Source: Guadua angustifolia
Lineage: Eukaryota; Streptophyta; Magnoliopsida; Poales; Poaceae
DNA length: 64,000 nucleotides
NCBI GenBank assembly: GCA_036346375.1
Contig: CM070520.1
Span: 45,279,854 to 45,343,853 of the forward strand
Direction: 5' to 3'
Shown here piece by piece: positions 22,672-33,328 of this stretch (the first letter of the stretch is position 1; each line of letters starts with the position of its first letter). A program made the translations under genes and the position numbers. A model generated the notes under the pieces. The model searched no databases. It was not told where the DNA came from and saw only the letters and a list, made by a program, of their open reading frames with translations.

Positions 22672-23550
22672 TCATCGTCGCCGAAGTCGAAGTGCCACCG
22701 CCGTCGCCTTCCACGGCGGAGTGGAAGCGTCCATAATAACTGCTCTACTTGCGGCGATTCGACCCGTGTTAATGCGGCTGCACCAGCGCCTCCACTGCAG
22801 CGCGTCTCCCTCGATGTCGGCCATCACCACCGCCATTGGATTGAAAGCGGCGTCATGTGTGCCGCGCACGACGGCGTGTGGAGTCCGCGTCATGATCGCG
22901 ACCTCCGCCCCTCTCTGCGAAGCGAAGCGGCGCGGCTCACGAGCAGCCCGGAGTGCTTCCGCGGCCTGGTTGGTCGCGTGGGCAAACTGCAGGGCGGAAT
23001 CCTCCAGCGGCGCGTTCAGCGCCACCCCCAAAGGCTCCAGGCACCTCTTCGTGCGCTGGAAGGCTTTCTTGAGCATGATGGCCAGGTTGCGCCGTAGGCA
23101 GAAGGACTCGAGCTCTGAGTTCTTCAGAGCCGCCTCGGCCCTCTCCGCCCGCTCTTTGTCCCTCTCTGCCCGCCGCTGCATGGCGGTCATGTTGGCCCTC
23201 TCCTGCGCCAACTCCGCTGCCGCCCTCTCCCATTCCCGCTCGATCGCGCCACTCAGGCCAAGCGCTGGGCGTATGGCGCCATGCTGGCGGTTGAGGCAGA
23301 GGCGGTTGCCAGAGGCATGCATGTCTCAAGCTCGGTGAAAAACTCGGCAAGCCTTGGCCGGGGTAGTGGCGGCGTGAGGGGCGAGGCATCTGGAAGCGTG
23401 GTGCTGGGGTCGCCCTCCTCGGCCCTCTCTGCGGCGGCTGGGAAGCACCTAGTAGCTTCCGCCCGCCTCAGCAGTGAGGCGTCTGCGCCCTTGGCGTCTT
23501 GAGGTGCCACCCTTGGCGGCACCCTCAAGCTAAGGCAAACCATCGGGGCG
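22672..23550 (-). pseudogene. Element E antisense gene, coiled-coil part
   Basis: On the minus strand an open frame from 23,322 to 22,672 (216 codons, annotated start not certain) has a strongly heptad-like, Ala/Glu/Arg-rich stretch: EREWERAAAELAQERANMTA, then MQRRAERDKERAERAEAALK and NSELESFCLRRNLAIM. This predicts a coiled coil over about residues 28-80. The same order (coiled coil at the C-terminal end of an antisense unit) is seen in elements D and G. A Pro-rich segment precedes it (about 23,796-23,530, SPPEPVPSPTVV). It lies between pol and the 3' LTR and is read opposite to pol. The function is unknown; expression would need the promoter near 24,940. Confidence 0.6.
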
Positions 23551-24399
23551 TGAGGCCACCACGGTGGGCGATGGCACAGGCTCCGGTGGCGAGATGTTAA
23601 GCCATGCGATGCGTTTGGGCCGCGGAGGAAGGCGTCGGTGAAAACGCCAGTCTTTGCGCGCTTGAGGCAGCGCCACCGGAAGATAAGTCATGGTGAGGCG
23701 GTCAACGTCGCCGCCCCTTGTGAAAATACCGCCCACGCGTCGGTGGCCCAGCGGCGAATCTGCAGTCCGTGGCGGACCCTCTTGGGGTTGAGCCACGTGG
23801 CGTCGAAGCAGTTAGCTGTTGCCCGTGGCTTTGATCGCTGGCGGTGGTCGTCTCCCTAATCACCCGGTAGTTACGTGGGCGGCACCACAGCCCGAGCCTG
23901 TGGAGTCCATCGGTAGAAACAACTTTGGCGACCGTAGGCGCTCTGCATGCTCCAAGTCGGCGAGCGGCCGAGCCGCCGCCGGGAAAGTTGGGCCGCCCGG
24001 AGTCAGCTGCATTAGCGCGACAAGCCACCTGCTAATAACTGGCTCCTCCAAGTTTCCCGCGCCTGGCAAAAGACAAAGAATGGCTGCCGGTTGGTAGGGA
24101 GCCGTAAAAAGAAGCATGTGCGCGAGAAAAAGCTAACGGAAAATGAAGACTTACGTCACCGCCACGTCTTGGCGTCATATGCGTCGTCGCTGTATATTGC
24201 CATGCGGGGCGGGTGCGTCGGCGAAGGCGATCCTCCGGGACATGAAGTCCGGGCCACCAGCTGCCGGTTAATCTGGCGTCCGCGATCTGTTGATCACGGG
24301 CGCCATCGCGAAAACTCGCCCGTCTCCTCGGCCGGCGAGTTCAATTCTCAAAGGCCTCCAGCCTTGGCGGGCACCCCCCAAGCATCAACCCCATTGTCA

Positions 24400-24920
24400 T
24401 CATTGATGTCTGACAAGTCATTCGCCATGCCTTCGAGTTGGATTTGAAATTTGGAAGGCAATGTAGCGAAAGCCATTCCGTCTCGGCGGAAATAGCAACT
24501 CCCACTACCTCGTTGTGCGTTGGAAGCGCGAGAGGAAAAAAAGTGGCGAAAGAGGGAGATTCGGCATCACCCCCATGAACATTTCACGGTATATGCGAAG
24601 ATGGAGAGGAAGACAATGGAGTTGGGGGTGAGATGAAGATGGTGGATTCCATAAAAATGGAGGACGGTAAGAAAGAAGTCGGAGAATGGCGGGAGCAGGC
24701 CCGCCATCATTGCCCAGGTGTGGAGGAGGATCTCGTCGGAGAGGCACCGTGGCTTGGAGGTCCCCGCCCGGAAGCGAAAGGTGCCCTCCGGCGCGATGAT
24801 GGCCATCCTCTTCACCGTGGCGGAGTCCGCGGTGGAAGTAGGGATGGAACGTGCCATGGAGGCGAAGAAGGCGAAAGGCTTTGAGCAAGGAAGACGAAGG
24901 AGCGAAAAGTTGAAGTGCAC
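24400..24920 (-). pseudogene. Element E antisense gene, Transposase_28-like N-terminal part
   Basis: The minus strand from the likely ATG at 24,857 (MARSIPTSTADSATVK) runs to a TGA at 24,567. It contains LSDEILLHTWAM, then FSDFFLTVLHFYGIHHLHLT followed by PNSIVFLSIFAYTVKCSWG. The F-F-x-x-V-L-x-x-x-G-(I/L)-x-L-x-x-L-x-P-N-S-I-x-x-L-S-I-F pattern is the core of the plant 'putative gypsy type transposon' family (Pfam Transposase_28), and matches the element D antisense protein (ELINLVPNSILLLSIFSHLC). After 24,567 the frame is lost. A TATA-like box lies at about 24,939-24,946. The role of the domain is not known. Confidence 0.62.
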
Positions 24921-24938
24921 AAAGAAAGCAGATGGATC

Positions 24939-24946
24939 TTATATAT
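24939..24946 (-). promoter_or_regulatory. TATA-like box before element E antisense gene
   Basis: The minus strand reads CATATATAAG, about 80 bp upstream of the candidate ATG at 24,857. Similar boxes stand before the antisense genes of D (52,659-52,665) and G (60,007-60,015). Confidence 0.45.
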
Positions 24947-25137
24947 GTGCCACCCGCACCGACGGTTCGCGAAGAGACAATATCGTCGCCCGTTTGAGTC
25001 CCAAGAAAATCGGCGAATGCAATGAAGCCTTGAGGCAGCGGTCGCATCCTCATAGTAGTGGCCCCATCCAGAACGCAACGGCATTTAATGAAGGACTCGA
25101 AAGGACTGTAGCGTGTTCGGGGCGGGCGGAGAGCTCT

Positions 25138-26323
25138 TGTCGGCGTACTGCGCGAGGTACCCTCTCATCGCACAAAAGCATGTGTGCCCACGTGGCGATC
25201 TGGCGAGCAAGTGGGCGAGCATGCCCCGCCCGCCAGTGTTGGTCACGTGGCGTTGAAGGCGGCAGTGGGGCGGGCGCCTGCCGCCCGGCGCCAGCTCACG
25301 TGGTGGCACGGCAAGCGGCGAGCGAAACACGCCCAGCAGGCAGTGCGGTCACGTAGCGTTGAGCGGCGGTGGCGAGACACCTGCTTGCGGCGCCCGATCC
25401 ATGTGGCGGCTTGGCGGGCGGTGGCGGCACACCACCGCCTGCCGGCGCGGTCCCATATGGCGTGCGGGCGGCAGTGGTGAGATGCCCTACTCGCCCGCCC
25501 GTGGTACACAGCGGGCGGTGAAAGCGGCGCCTTGCCCGCCAGCGGTCCCGCGTGGCGTCGCGAAGCGGCGGTGGCGAGACGCCACTGCCCGGCGCCCAGC
25601 CGCGTGGCGGCTTAGCGGGCGGTGGCGAGCACGCCACGCCCGCCCAGCCGCCGGTCCGTGGCGTGTGGGGCGGCGGCGAGCGAGCGCCTGCTGCGCCCGC
25701 CCGCAAGAACAAAAAGGTGGTGCGAGTTCCTTCACCTCGAAGCCTCATTCCCCTATCGTCTGCGTGCAAGCCGTGCGCATCTTTGTCGGGTTCGTTGATT
25801 GCGAGAATTCTGGCCAGTAGGCCCAATCCTCTAAGCGCTGTCACCTACCTGTCGCGAAGAGGTCCCATCCTGAGAAGGGAGAAGCCATCGTCGGCATTTA
25901 ATGAAATTTGAAGGAGCAGGACAGCCACACGAAGGAGTAATAAATGTGTATAGATCAGCATGATGACCCCCCTTTACCTACCCCCGTTAGCCTAGCCTAT
26001 ATAAGGGCACTCGGGTGCATGGGGAAAGGGGGTCGAGAGACGGAGAACTAAGAGTTCAAGCAATAGAGTCTAAGGAAGAACTTGTAGTCCCCAAGCTCTG
26101 TACTTGCTAAAAACACTCTACATAAAATCCAGCAGGAAGTAAGGCTGTTACCCTATGCAAAGGGGGGCCTGAACCTGGGTAAAAATCTGTGTGTCATCCT
26201 AGTTCAAAAATGCCAAACTCCTTCGTGAGGGAGTCACGAGGTTTCCACAGTTAGGGTTTGCCCGCCCAAGACGCCTCCTATCAAACAAAACCGAGTCTGT
26301 AGACTAGGGCGGTCAGTGGAATC
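25138..26323 (+). repeat. Element E 3' LTR
   Basis: It starts TGTCGGCGTACTGCGCG after a purine-rich tract (GGGCGGGCGGAGAG) and ends CAGTGGAATC, where C sequence resumes. A minisatellite with about ten CACGTGGCG-type units occupies 25,192-25,700. A TATA-like box CTATATAAGGGCACTC is near 25,998. Confidence 0.82.
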
Positions 26324-26357
26324 GCCCGTGACTACGTTAGTATATTTCGATCCTACA
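26324..26357 (+). repeat. Element C 5' LTR, second part
   Basis: After the E 3' LTR the sequence GACTACGTTAGTATATTTCG and TCCTACA completes the C LTR. The 3' LTR has the same GCTACGTTAGTATATTTCGA at 37,792-37,811. This shows that E landed inside the C LTR a few dozen bases before its end. Confidence 0.8.
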
Positions 26358-26359
26358 AG

Positions 26360-26370
26360 TGGTATCGAGC
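26360..26370 (+). other. Element C primer-binding site
   Basis: TGGTATCGAGC two bases after the LTR end is a Met-tRNA type site (TGGTATCAGAGC) lacking one base. Confidence 0.8.
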
Positions 26371-26415
26371 AAGGTTTTTCTAATTAATCTTAAGCGGTGA
26401 TTAGAAAGCGTAGCG

Positions 26416-28470
26416 ATGGATAGGTATTCGACAAAACTTTGTGTTTTCGATGGTGTTGATTCTCGATTTTGGAAAGCAAAGATGGAGGCATACATTCAAG
26501 CTCGGGGCTTTGCAATCTGGGAGAAGGTATACAAGCCATATCAATTTCCTGAGAATGATCAAGTCAATGAAACCAATCAAGCACATGTTGAAGCAAATAG
26601 CAGAGCACGGAATTTGATCATCCAAGGATTGGGAAGAAGTGACTTCGACCGTGTGATCCATCTCAAGTCTGCATATGAGGTATGAAAATCTCTTTGTGAT
26701 TATCATGAGGGATCTAACACTATCAAAGAGGTTCGGCAAGATATATATAAGAAAGAATACATGCGATTTGAGATGAAGCCTGGTGAGTCACTAGATGATT
26801 TCTTTGCATGTTTCAATAAGATTATTAGCAATTTACGTGCTGTTGGGGTTTTCTTTGATGAGGCTACTAATGCTAGACAACTGTTTGGTGCATTAGACAT
26901 GTCTATTTGGGAGATGAAAGTTACATCCATTAGAGAATCAATTGTCAGGAGTGAACTTACTGTAGATGTTCTTTTCTCTAAATTAAAAACTCATGAATTG
27001 GATGTTCTTGTCAGGAAGAATGATAAATCAATTGCATTGACCTCCCAGTCTAGCATGTCTCAGAATAATGCTTCTTCAAGTTTTGCTTTGTCTTTCTTGT
27101 CTTCACTAACCGATGAACAGATTGAAGAATTTCCTAAAGAAGACTTGGCACTACTCTCTTCTCGTTTTAATAAAACCTTACAGAATGTGCGAATGAGGAA
27201 GAGAGTTGGTGGTGGCCCTCCAAGATGCTATGAGTGTGGTGATCTCAACCACATTCGTCCAAATTGTCCTAAACTTGCAGGTAAAGCATCAAGGGAAGAG
27301 AAGGACAATGATAAAAGAAAAGAGAAGAAGAAGTTCTCTCCAAGTAGAAGCAAGAAGAGAAACTTTGTAAACCGCAAAGTTGTCCACCAAGTCCTTTCTG
27401 TTCTTGAACAAGTCAACTTGAGCGATGTGAATTCGGAGAGCAGTGAAGATGACACAACAAGTCCAAGAAAGCATGAACTGACAGGGTTGTGTCTCATGGC
27501 TAGGAGTGATGAAAGCTTCACCGAGGACGATCACGACAGTGACTTCAATGAGGTAGAACTTTCTTACGATGAATGGCTATTGCTGTTGCTCGTCTTGGTA
27601 AATTGCTTGATAAACGCAACAAGAAAATTAAGAAACATGATGTTCTTGTGGAATCTTTGAATGCTAAAATTGATAGACTTAAATCTTTGATTCCTGATGA
27701 TGATGCTTGTAAATCATGTGACTTAGTTTACACTGAGCTCACTTCACTCAGAAAAGAACATGCTTCTTTGCTTGAGCAAGTTAATGCTAAAAAGAAGGAG
27801 AATGAGAAACATGTTAAAAATGCTAGCTGTTCAACTACTGATTTGCATGATTCAACTTCATGTTCTAAATGCTCCATTCTAGAATTGAAGTTGCATGATG
27901 CAAATGTTAGGGTTTCTCAAATGGCAGATGCTCTGCTCACTCATGAGATTCTTTCATGCTCAACTTATGCATAAGCAAAAAGGAAAAGTGGGCGTTCCTG
28001 CAATAATTGCATTTAACTCTTTCACAGAAGGTTGATTATTTGGAAAAATCTTTGGAACGTTTCACTAAAGGAAAGAAAAACCTAAACATGATTTTGGATC
28101 AATCAAAAGTCAGCACTCATAACAAAGGTTTAGGTTTTGATTCTTATGCTCATGATAAATCACATGCTCCCCATTGTGAAGGCACTTGAAAGTGGAAAAT
28201 TTGAAATTGTCAATGAGCCTAAGAATATTGTTTTAAGTCTCTTTGGTGTTTTGCCTTCTCTTGTGATGAATGCAAATGTTGCTACATTTCTAAAGCTAAA
28301 CATCATGTTAAGTACACTTGCACTCATTGTGGTAGAGATGGACATTTAGTAGATTTTTGCTTTAGACTTGCCAAACAGCAAAAGAAAGAAAAGGCTAAGG
28401 CTAGGTCTAATTTTAGGAAGGCACATTTTACTCCTCATTTTGTGTCTAGGGTGATGTAAACACCTTTTGT
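26416..28470 (+). pseudogene. Element C gag with two zinc knuckles, frameshifted
   Basis: The ATG at 26,416 opens MDRYSTKLCVFDG and then FWKAKMEAYIQARGF, the copia gag N-terminus. A TGA at 26,683 interrupts; the same frame continues through the UBN2-type gag core (YMRFEMKPGESLDDFFACFN, about 26,758) to a CCHC knuckle CYECGDLNHIRPNC (about 27,228-27,269), then a Lys-rich linker. Near 27,600 the frame shifts and gives a long coiled coil (LGKLLDKRNKKIKKHDVLVE on). Stops at 27,972 and 28,187 follow. A second knuckle CTHCGRDGHLVDFC sits at about 28,322. A large gag with coiled coil and extra knuckle is usual for Sireviruses. It cannot give one full protein, but most motifs are intact. Confidence 0.82.
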
Positions 28471-28569
28471 TGCAAGAAACACGAGAAAGGGCAAATCTGA
28501 TTTTGTGAACAAGCATACTCGTGTTGTGCCTACTCGTCGTGTGTCTCAGTACTGGATTCCTAAACATCT

Positions 28570-28800
28570 TATTTCTAACCCCAGTACCGAGGCCTCGACA
28601 TTCTTTGTTTTTATGTAGGCTTCTCGCGCGAGGAAGGAGAACTTTTGGCTAGTTGATTCCGGATGCTCACACCACATGTCCAGTGATAAAAATTGGTTCT
28701 CCTCCCTCACCGTGCATCTCGTGCTGAAAGTGTTGCTTTTGGAGATGCGTCTTCCACTTCTGTTGTGGCAAAAGGTAGAGTAAAGGCAGCTACTACATCT
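28570..28800 (+). pseudogene. Element C protease remnant
   Basis: After SQYWIPK and a TAG at about 28,616, the translation gives FWLVDSGCSHHMSSDKNWF (about 28,638), which is the copia aspartic protease active site (D-S-G-C-S-x-H-M). Then come VAFGDAS and a stop at 28,801. The active-site Asp is present, but the domain is cut short and integrase, which should follow, is deleted. From about 28,800 to 29,150 only the acidic linker before reverse transcriptase (VDNDDDDVEDKV, then MIGDLNKRVT) is seen. Confidence 0.7.
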
Positions 28801-29139
28801 TGATAAGGTTGGACCTTCTCGAGTTCAATCTTCTGGAGGCAAATAGTACAGAGGCATATGTTCAAGAGGAGAGTATCTCTGTTGATAATGATGATGATGA
28901 TGTTGAGGATAAAGTGTTGATTCCTACTGCACAACCAACTGTAGCACCATTTGGCACGTACCACTACATCACCTACAACTGAGCATCCTCAAGCCACAAC
29001 ATCATTTGTGCACGCTAAAAATGAAGAAGAAGAAGGAGAAGTTTCTGAAATTGCAGCTCCTTTGCACATTCAAAGAAGACATCTACCTGAACAGATGATT
29101 GGAGATTTAAATAAGAGAGTCACCTAATCTAGGACTGCA

Positions 29140-29428
29140 AATCAAACAAACAAAGGAAGGTACTTTTGTTCATCAAAGTAAGTATACAAAAGATTTGCTT
29201 CGCCGCTTTGGGATGGAAAACTGCAAGCCGATCATAACATCCATGGGAGGCACTTGCACACTTGATCCGGATGAAGATGGTGAGATGGTTGATCAAAAGG
29301 AATATAGAAGCATGATAGGTTCACTTTTATATCTCACTGCATCAAGGCCAGATATTCAATTTGCTGTGTGCTTGTGTGCTCGTTTTCAAGCTTCCCCACA
29401 TGTTTCACATCGACAAGCTGCCAAGCGG
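29140..29428 (+). pseudogene. Element C reverse transcriptase, C-terminal fragment
   Basis: The frame gives EGTFVHQSKYTKDLLRRFGM, ENCKPIITSMGGTCTLDPDE, DQKEYRSMIGSLLYLTASRP and DIQFAVCLCARFQASPHVSH: the thumb and connection of copia reverse transcriptase. The catalytic palm (Y-V-D-D) is missing. It is cut by F at 29,434 in the word that becomes AAKRIF-RYLHG; the other half resumes at 34,808. Confidence 0.82.
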
Positions 29429-29433
29429 ATTTT
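29429..29433. repeat. Target-site duplication of element F, left copy (ATTTT)
   Basis: ATTTT precedes the F LTR start (TGATATAG, 29,434) and is repeated at 34,803-34,807 after the F LTR end (TTACCA). It sits inside the coding sequence of C, which reads on correctly across the empty site. Confidence 0.88.
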
Positions 29434-29823
29434 TGATATAGATCGAGTATATTATAGAAAGGGGAGGAGAGGATTTGCCGCATAGGGCCATGCTGCAGGC
29501 GCAGTTGCCATGCAGGGCAGTTTCTATTTTTACCATTTCATATCTTTCAAGTTTGGTAGTTCATATCTTTCAAGTTTGGTAGTTTTCAATCAGTTTGTTA
29601 TTTCTATCCTTAGTTTGTTACTTTCCATGTACTGCAAGATATAAGAGGCAGGAAGAAATAAGAAAAGGCATGCAGAATTTTGCCACAAACATAGACTAAG
29701 GCGGTGGCTCCGAAAACAGCCAAATTACCTGCTCCATCGGCGGAATCGTCGGCGAGCAATCTTCGTCCGGAGCTCGGGCGGCACCCATATCTGAGCAAGC
29801 TCTCATTTGAAAGCTCATTACCA
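29434..29823 (+). repeat. Element F 5' LTR
   Basis: 390 bp, TGATATAGATCG to TCATTACCA. It includes a short direct repeat of TTCATATCTTTCAAGTTTGG (about 29,528-29,580). The partner LTR differs mostly in GC-rich words, leaving AT-rich parts nearly identical. Confidence 0.9.
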
Positions 29824-29825
29824 AT

Positions 29826-29838
29826 TGGTATCGAGCCG
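29826..29838 (+). other. Element F primer-binding site
   Basis: TGGTATCGAGCCG follows the LTR end by two bases, a Met-tRNA type site with one base missing. Confidence 0.82.
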
Positions 29839-29862
29839 TTAAATACTGGCACGGAAACAACC

Positions 29863-30825
29863 ATGGAGGATCGCGTTGGGAAGTTGGAGGAGGACATGAA
29901 GGGATTGAAGACCATGATGGAAGAGATGATGAAATTGATCAAGGGGAGGGCGGCGGCGGAGGATCCCGAGCAGAGCGATGCAGTCGTATACCCGCATGAG
30001 GCAGCGCCAGGAGTGAGGAGACACCAGGAGGAGGCGCAGGTACGGGCCAAAGCTCCAGGCGAACATCCCGGCTGCAACTGGAGGCCTCCACGTGATGATG
30101 ATGACTGCAATTGGAGGCGAGGCGCACGGAGAGATCGGGAAGGAGAGGAAGATCGTTGGTGGGTGCCTCGCTCACCACGATTCGATCTCCCCGATTATGA
30201 TGGGTCGCAGGACCCGCTGGGGTGGTTGAGGAAGTGCGAGAGGTTCTTCTGCGTGCATCGGATTCCTGAGGAAGAATATGTGGAGGTGGCGGGGCTTCAT
30301 CTCCAAGGCGAAGCTCAAGAGGTGCTGGATAATTGGCAACAAGAGACACCCTGGGTACACTGGGAGGATTTTTATGACACCTTCGTTCACAGGTTCACCA
30401 AACATTCCACGGTCGGCCCTCTAAGCGATCTCGTGAATTTGAAACAAGGAGGCAAGGTAGATGAGTATGCGCGTGAGTTTCAGCGGCTACTAGGACGGAC
30501 GCCGAGGATGAAAAGGATCGATCAAATTGAGACCTTCATCGCAGGACTGTCGCCCGCCTTGGCCGCTGATGTCCGCCGGGAAAGGCCCCGCGACTTGGCA
30601 GAAGCAATTGGTTTTGCGAGGGAGGCAGAAGTGAGGAAGGAGGTGTGGGTCGCCGAAGCAATACAAAGCATGTCCAATGCTGGGTGGTCACGGCCTCCAT
30701 TCAGTCGCGGCATGGCGGCTTTCCCCACCTCACCAACTGTCGCCCCGGCGAACACCTCAGGAGGACGAGCAATGAACTCAGGGGCTTCCATGGCACTAGG
30801 ACCTCCATATAAAGCAAAGCAGTAG
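29863..30825 (+). pseudogene. Element F gag
   Basis: The frame is open from inside the LTR, but the ATG at 29,863 (MEDRVGKLEEDM) is the first one after the primer site and is the likely start. About 320 codons follow. An N-terminal helical segment (KLEEDMKGLKTMMEEMMKLI) is followed by an acidic and charged linker, then the retrotransposon gag domain with LPDYDGSQDPLGWLRKCERF, VHWEDFYDTFVHRF and VDEYAREFQRLLGRTP, ending in IETFIAGL. TAG at 30,823 ends this frame and a TGA at 30,898 interrupts the join to the knuckle CYNCDKVYSRNHQC (about 30,949), whose spacing (C-x2-C-x7-H-x-C) is that of Reina-type gag. Confidence 0.85.
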
Positions 30826-30944
30826 GGCCGCTCGGGACCCATGCCGACGACATCTGGGGGCTCCTTGGTCAGTTCGGCTGCAACTCCAGCAAGGCGGTGA
30901 TTAAGTGCGGACGAAATAGGAGAGCGAAGGGCAAAAGGACTTTG

Positions 30945-31594
30945 TTATAACTGCGACAAGGTATATAGCCGCAACCATCAATGCAAACGCCTGTTTCACC
31001 TTGAGGTGGAAGAACAGGAAGAAGAAGAAGAGGACGATGGGTCACCAGAAGATGAGTCGTCCCTATCCATGATCGCCATGTTGGGGCCCAAACACGGAGA
31101 CACAATGCAGGTCCTCCTCACGGTTCAAGGGAATGTGCTACATGGTCTCATTGACAGTGGTAGCACACATAATTTTGTAAGCGGACATGCGGCAGGTGTA
31201 CTGAGGTGGAAGCATTCAACCAACCAGTCCATGCATGTCAGGGTAGCAGGAGGTGGAAAATTGCCTTGTCTGGGTACTATAAATTAGGTGGAATTCTCTA
31301 TTGAGGGGCATCAGTTTGAAGCGCCATTCATCATCATTCCCTTGGGAAGTTTTGATGTAGTGCTAGGAGTCCATTGGCTACAGATGTTAGGGGATATTCA
31401 GTGGAATTTTGGGAATCTCACCATGTCCTTCGAGCATAAGGGGTCTCTGGTGCTCCTTCGTGGCATGCAAAGGAAGTCATTGCAACTGATGGACATGGAA
31501 CTCCAGGAGGAACTGGAAATACAGAGACTTCTTCATGAATACAGTGACCTTTTTCAAAAGCCACAGGGGTACGTTGCCACCGCTGAGACATTGT
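30945..31594 (+). pseudogene. Element F zinc knuckle and protease
   Basis: Zinc knuckle, acidic linker, then the aspartic protease active site LIDSGSTHNFVSG (about 31,147) with the catalytic Asp present. TAG at 31,285 interrupts it; the frame continues with FIIIPLGSFDVVLGVHWLQM, the conserved protease end (L-G-x-x-W-L). A frameshift near 31,570 separates it from reverse transcriptase. Confidence 0.8.
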
Positions 31595-32287
31595 GACCAT
31601 CACATTTGCTTAGCAGAGGGAGCCAATCTAATCGTCGTTCGACCTTATCGGTATCCTTACCGTCAGAAGGATGAGATTGAGCGGCAGTGTGAGACAATGC
31701 TCAAACAGGGAATTATCCGATCGAGTCATTCTCCCTTCTCGTCGCCAGTATTGCTAGTCAAGAAGGCGGACAACACTTGGAGGTTCTGCGTGGATTATCG
31801 GGAGTTGAATTCTCACACCATAAAAGATAAGTTTCCCATCCCGGTGATGCAGGAACTACTGGATGAACTAAGAGGCGTGCGCTTCTTCACCAAGTTGGAC
31901 CTTCGATTGGGCTTCCATCAGGTCCGCATACACGAGGACGACATTCCAAAGACTGCCTTTCGTGCTCATCACGGTCACTATGAGTTTCTCGTGATGCCAT
32001 TCGGTTTGTCCAACGCGCCCTCCACATTCCAAGCATTGATGAATGAGTTATTAAAAGAATACTTGCGTAAGTTTGTGCTGGTATTTTTCGATGACATCCT
32101 GGTGTACAGTCATTCCGCCGAGGAACACATTAAACATCTACAACTTGTGTTTAATCTGCTAAGGTGCCACCGGCTATACCTGAAGCGTTCCAAGTGTGCG
32201 ATTGCTCAAGGGCGCATTGGATATTTGGGACATATCATTTCCTATAATGGAGTGTCCATGAGACCTGCAAAGCTTGATGATGTGTGA
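31580..32287 (+). pseudogene. Element F reverse transcriptase
   Basis: About 235 codons are open. The expected motifs appear in order: VRPYRYPYRQKDEIERQ, QGIIRSSHSPFSSPVLLVKK, WRFCVDYRELN, FFTKLDLRLGFHQVRI, TAFRAHHGHYEFLVMPFGLS, NAPSTFQALMNELL, catalytic FFDD (about 32,084-32,095) and GYLGHIIS. A TGA at 32,285 ends the frame in the thumb; RGFLGLTGYYRRFIQHYAV follows past it. The fold and catalytic residues look intact, so this is the best-preserved enzyme of F. Confidence 0.87.
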
Positions 32288-32893
32288 ATGGCGTGCCCTA
32301 CCTCCGTATCGGCATTGCGGGGATTTCTGGGCCTCACAGGGTACTACCGGCGTTTCATCCAACATTATGCGGTAGTGGCTGAGCCCTTGACATCTTTACT
32401 CCGCCGCAATGGATTTAGCTGGAGTGGCGAAGCCGAAATTCTTTGTTAAATCTTAAACAAGTCTTGATGACGGCCTTTGTGCTCGGATGCTTGACTTCAC
32501 CAAGCCATTCGTAGTGGAGTGTGATGCATTAGGAATTGGTATTGGAGTGGTGTTACAACAGGACGGTCACCCCATTGCTTATTATAATGGCGGCGGTTGG
32601 CGGCACATAAAGCTTGGGACTTCACAGTGTGAGCTCATCGGGTTGTCTAACGCGGTTCGACATTGGCACCCATATTTATGGGGGCAGCAGTTCATCGTCC
32701 GCACGGACCACGACAGCCTCAAATTTTTGCTTAATTAGGCATTGGTAACTCCTCCGCAGCAACATTGGCTTAGCAAGCTGATGGGGTATGATTTTCAAGT
32801 TGAGTGCAAACCGGGCAAGGCGAATCAGGCGGCGGATGCTCTGTCACGTATGCCCCAGGAGGATTCATCTTGTGCGGCTATGTCTGTGGCATA
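32288..32893 (+). pseudogene. Element F connection and RNase H
   Basis: After RRFIQHY and PLTSLLRRNGFSW there are two stops, then an open frame (32,487-32,736) with FVVECDALGIGIGVVLQQDG, the RNase H start with its catalytic Asp, and FIVRTDHDSLKFLLN with another acidic residue. A TAG at about 32,737 interrupts before WLSKLMGYDFQVECKPGK, ANQAADALSRMP, the usual RNase H end. 32,894-33,328 should hold the integrase zinc domain; only fragments (AVRDGLLYFHN, about 33,080) are visible and it is frameshifted. Confidence 0.8.
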
Positions 32894-33328
32894 GAACATC
32901 ACACAGGAAGGTTAATTTGGATGTGTTGCGTCTGAGACCTAGAAGTCTGGCTATTGCGTAGGCGATCGAGGAAGCGAGAACGTCGCGGCACAAGCAGAGA
33001 CCTTCCTAAGCGGCGCTTCAGCGTGGCCGTGGAGACACCAGACGACACGGTGGAGAAACCTTCTGTCGGCTGGCGCTTGGGCGGTTCGTGATGGGCTGCT
33101 GTACTTCCACAACCATCTTTTTGTGCAGCCGGATTCTCCATTGATCGCCTCCATCATTGCTTCAGTCCACGACCTGACTCATGAAGGCATACAGAAGACG
33201 CTTCACTGAGTAAAGCTCGCCTACTTTTGGCCGAACCAACACCCGAACGGTGGGCGCATTGTAGCCTGATTGGTGAATCATCAGCATAACAAGACAAGCT
33301 CATTGTCTCCGGCGAATTCTTTGCACCA

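Larger units (their letters stand above)
14523..26323 (+). mobile_element. Element E: Ty3/gypsy retrotransposon of the Tat lineage, nested in C
   Basis: LTR pair 14,523-15,615 and 25,138-26,323. After the first LTR comes a sequence resembling the Tat primer site, then degenerate gag, protease, reverse transcriptase with YVDD, RNase H and integrase on the plus strand up to about 21,330. From 25,000 down to 22,670 the minus strand carries a separate antisense gene with a Transposase_28-like region and a coiled coil. This arrangement (antisense extra ORF between pol and 3' LTR) is known for Tat elements. It interrupts the 5' LTR of C in a C-rich stretch, so it is younger than C. Clean target duplications could not be defined. 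Confidence 0.83.

Noticed and set aside
25296..25844. 182-codon minus-strand ORF in the E 3' LTR
   Set aside because: It lies in the CACGTG minisatellite; repeated arginine/alanine/proline words only.
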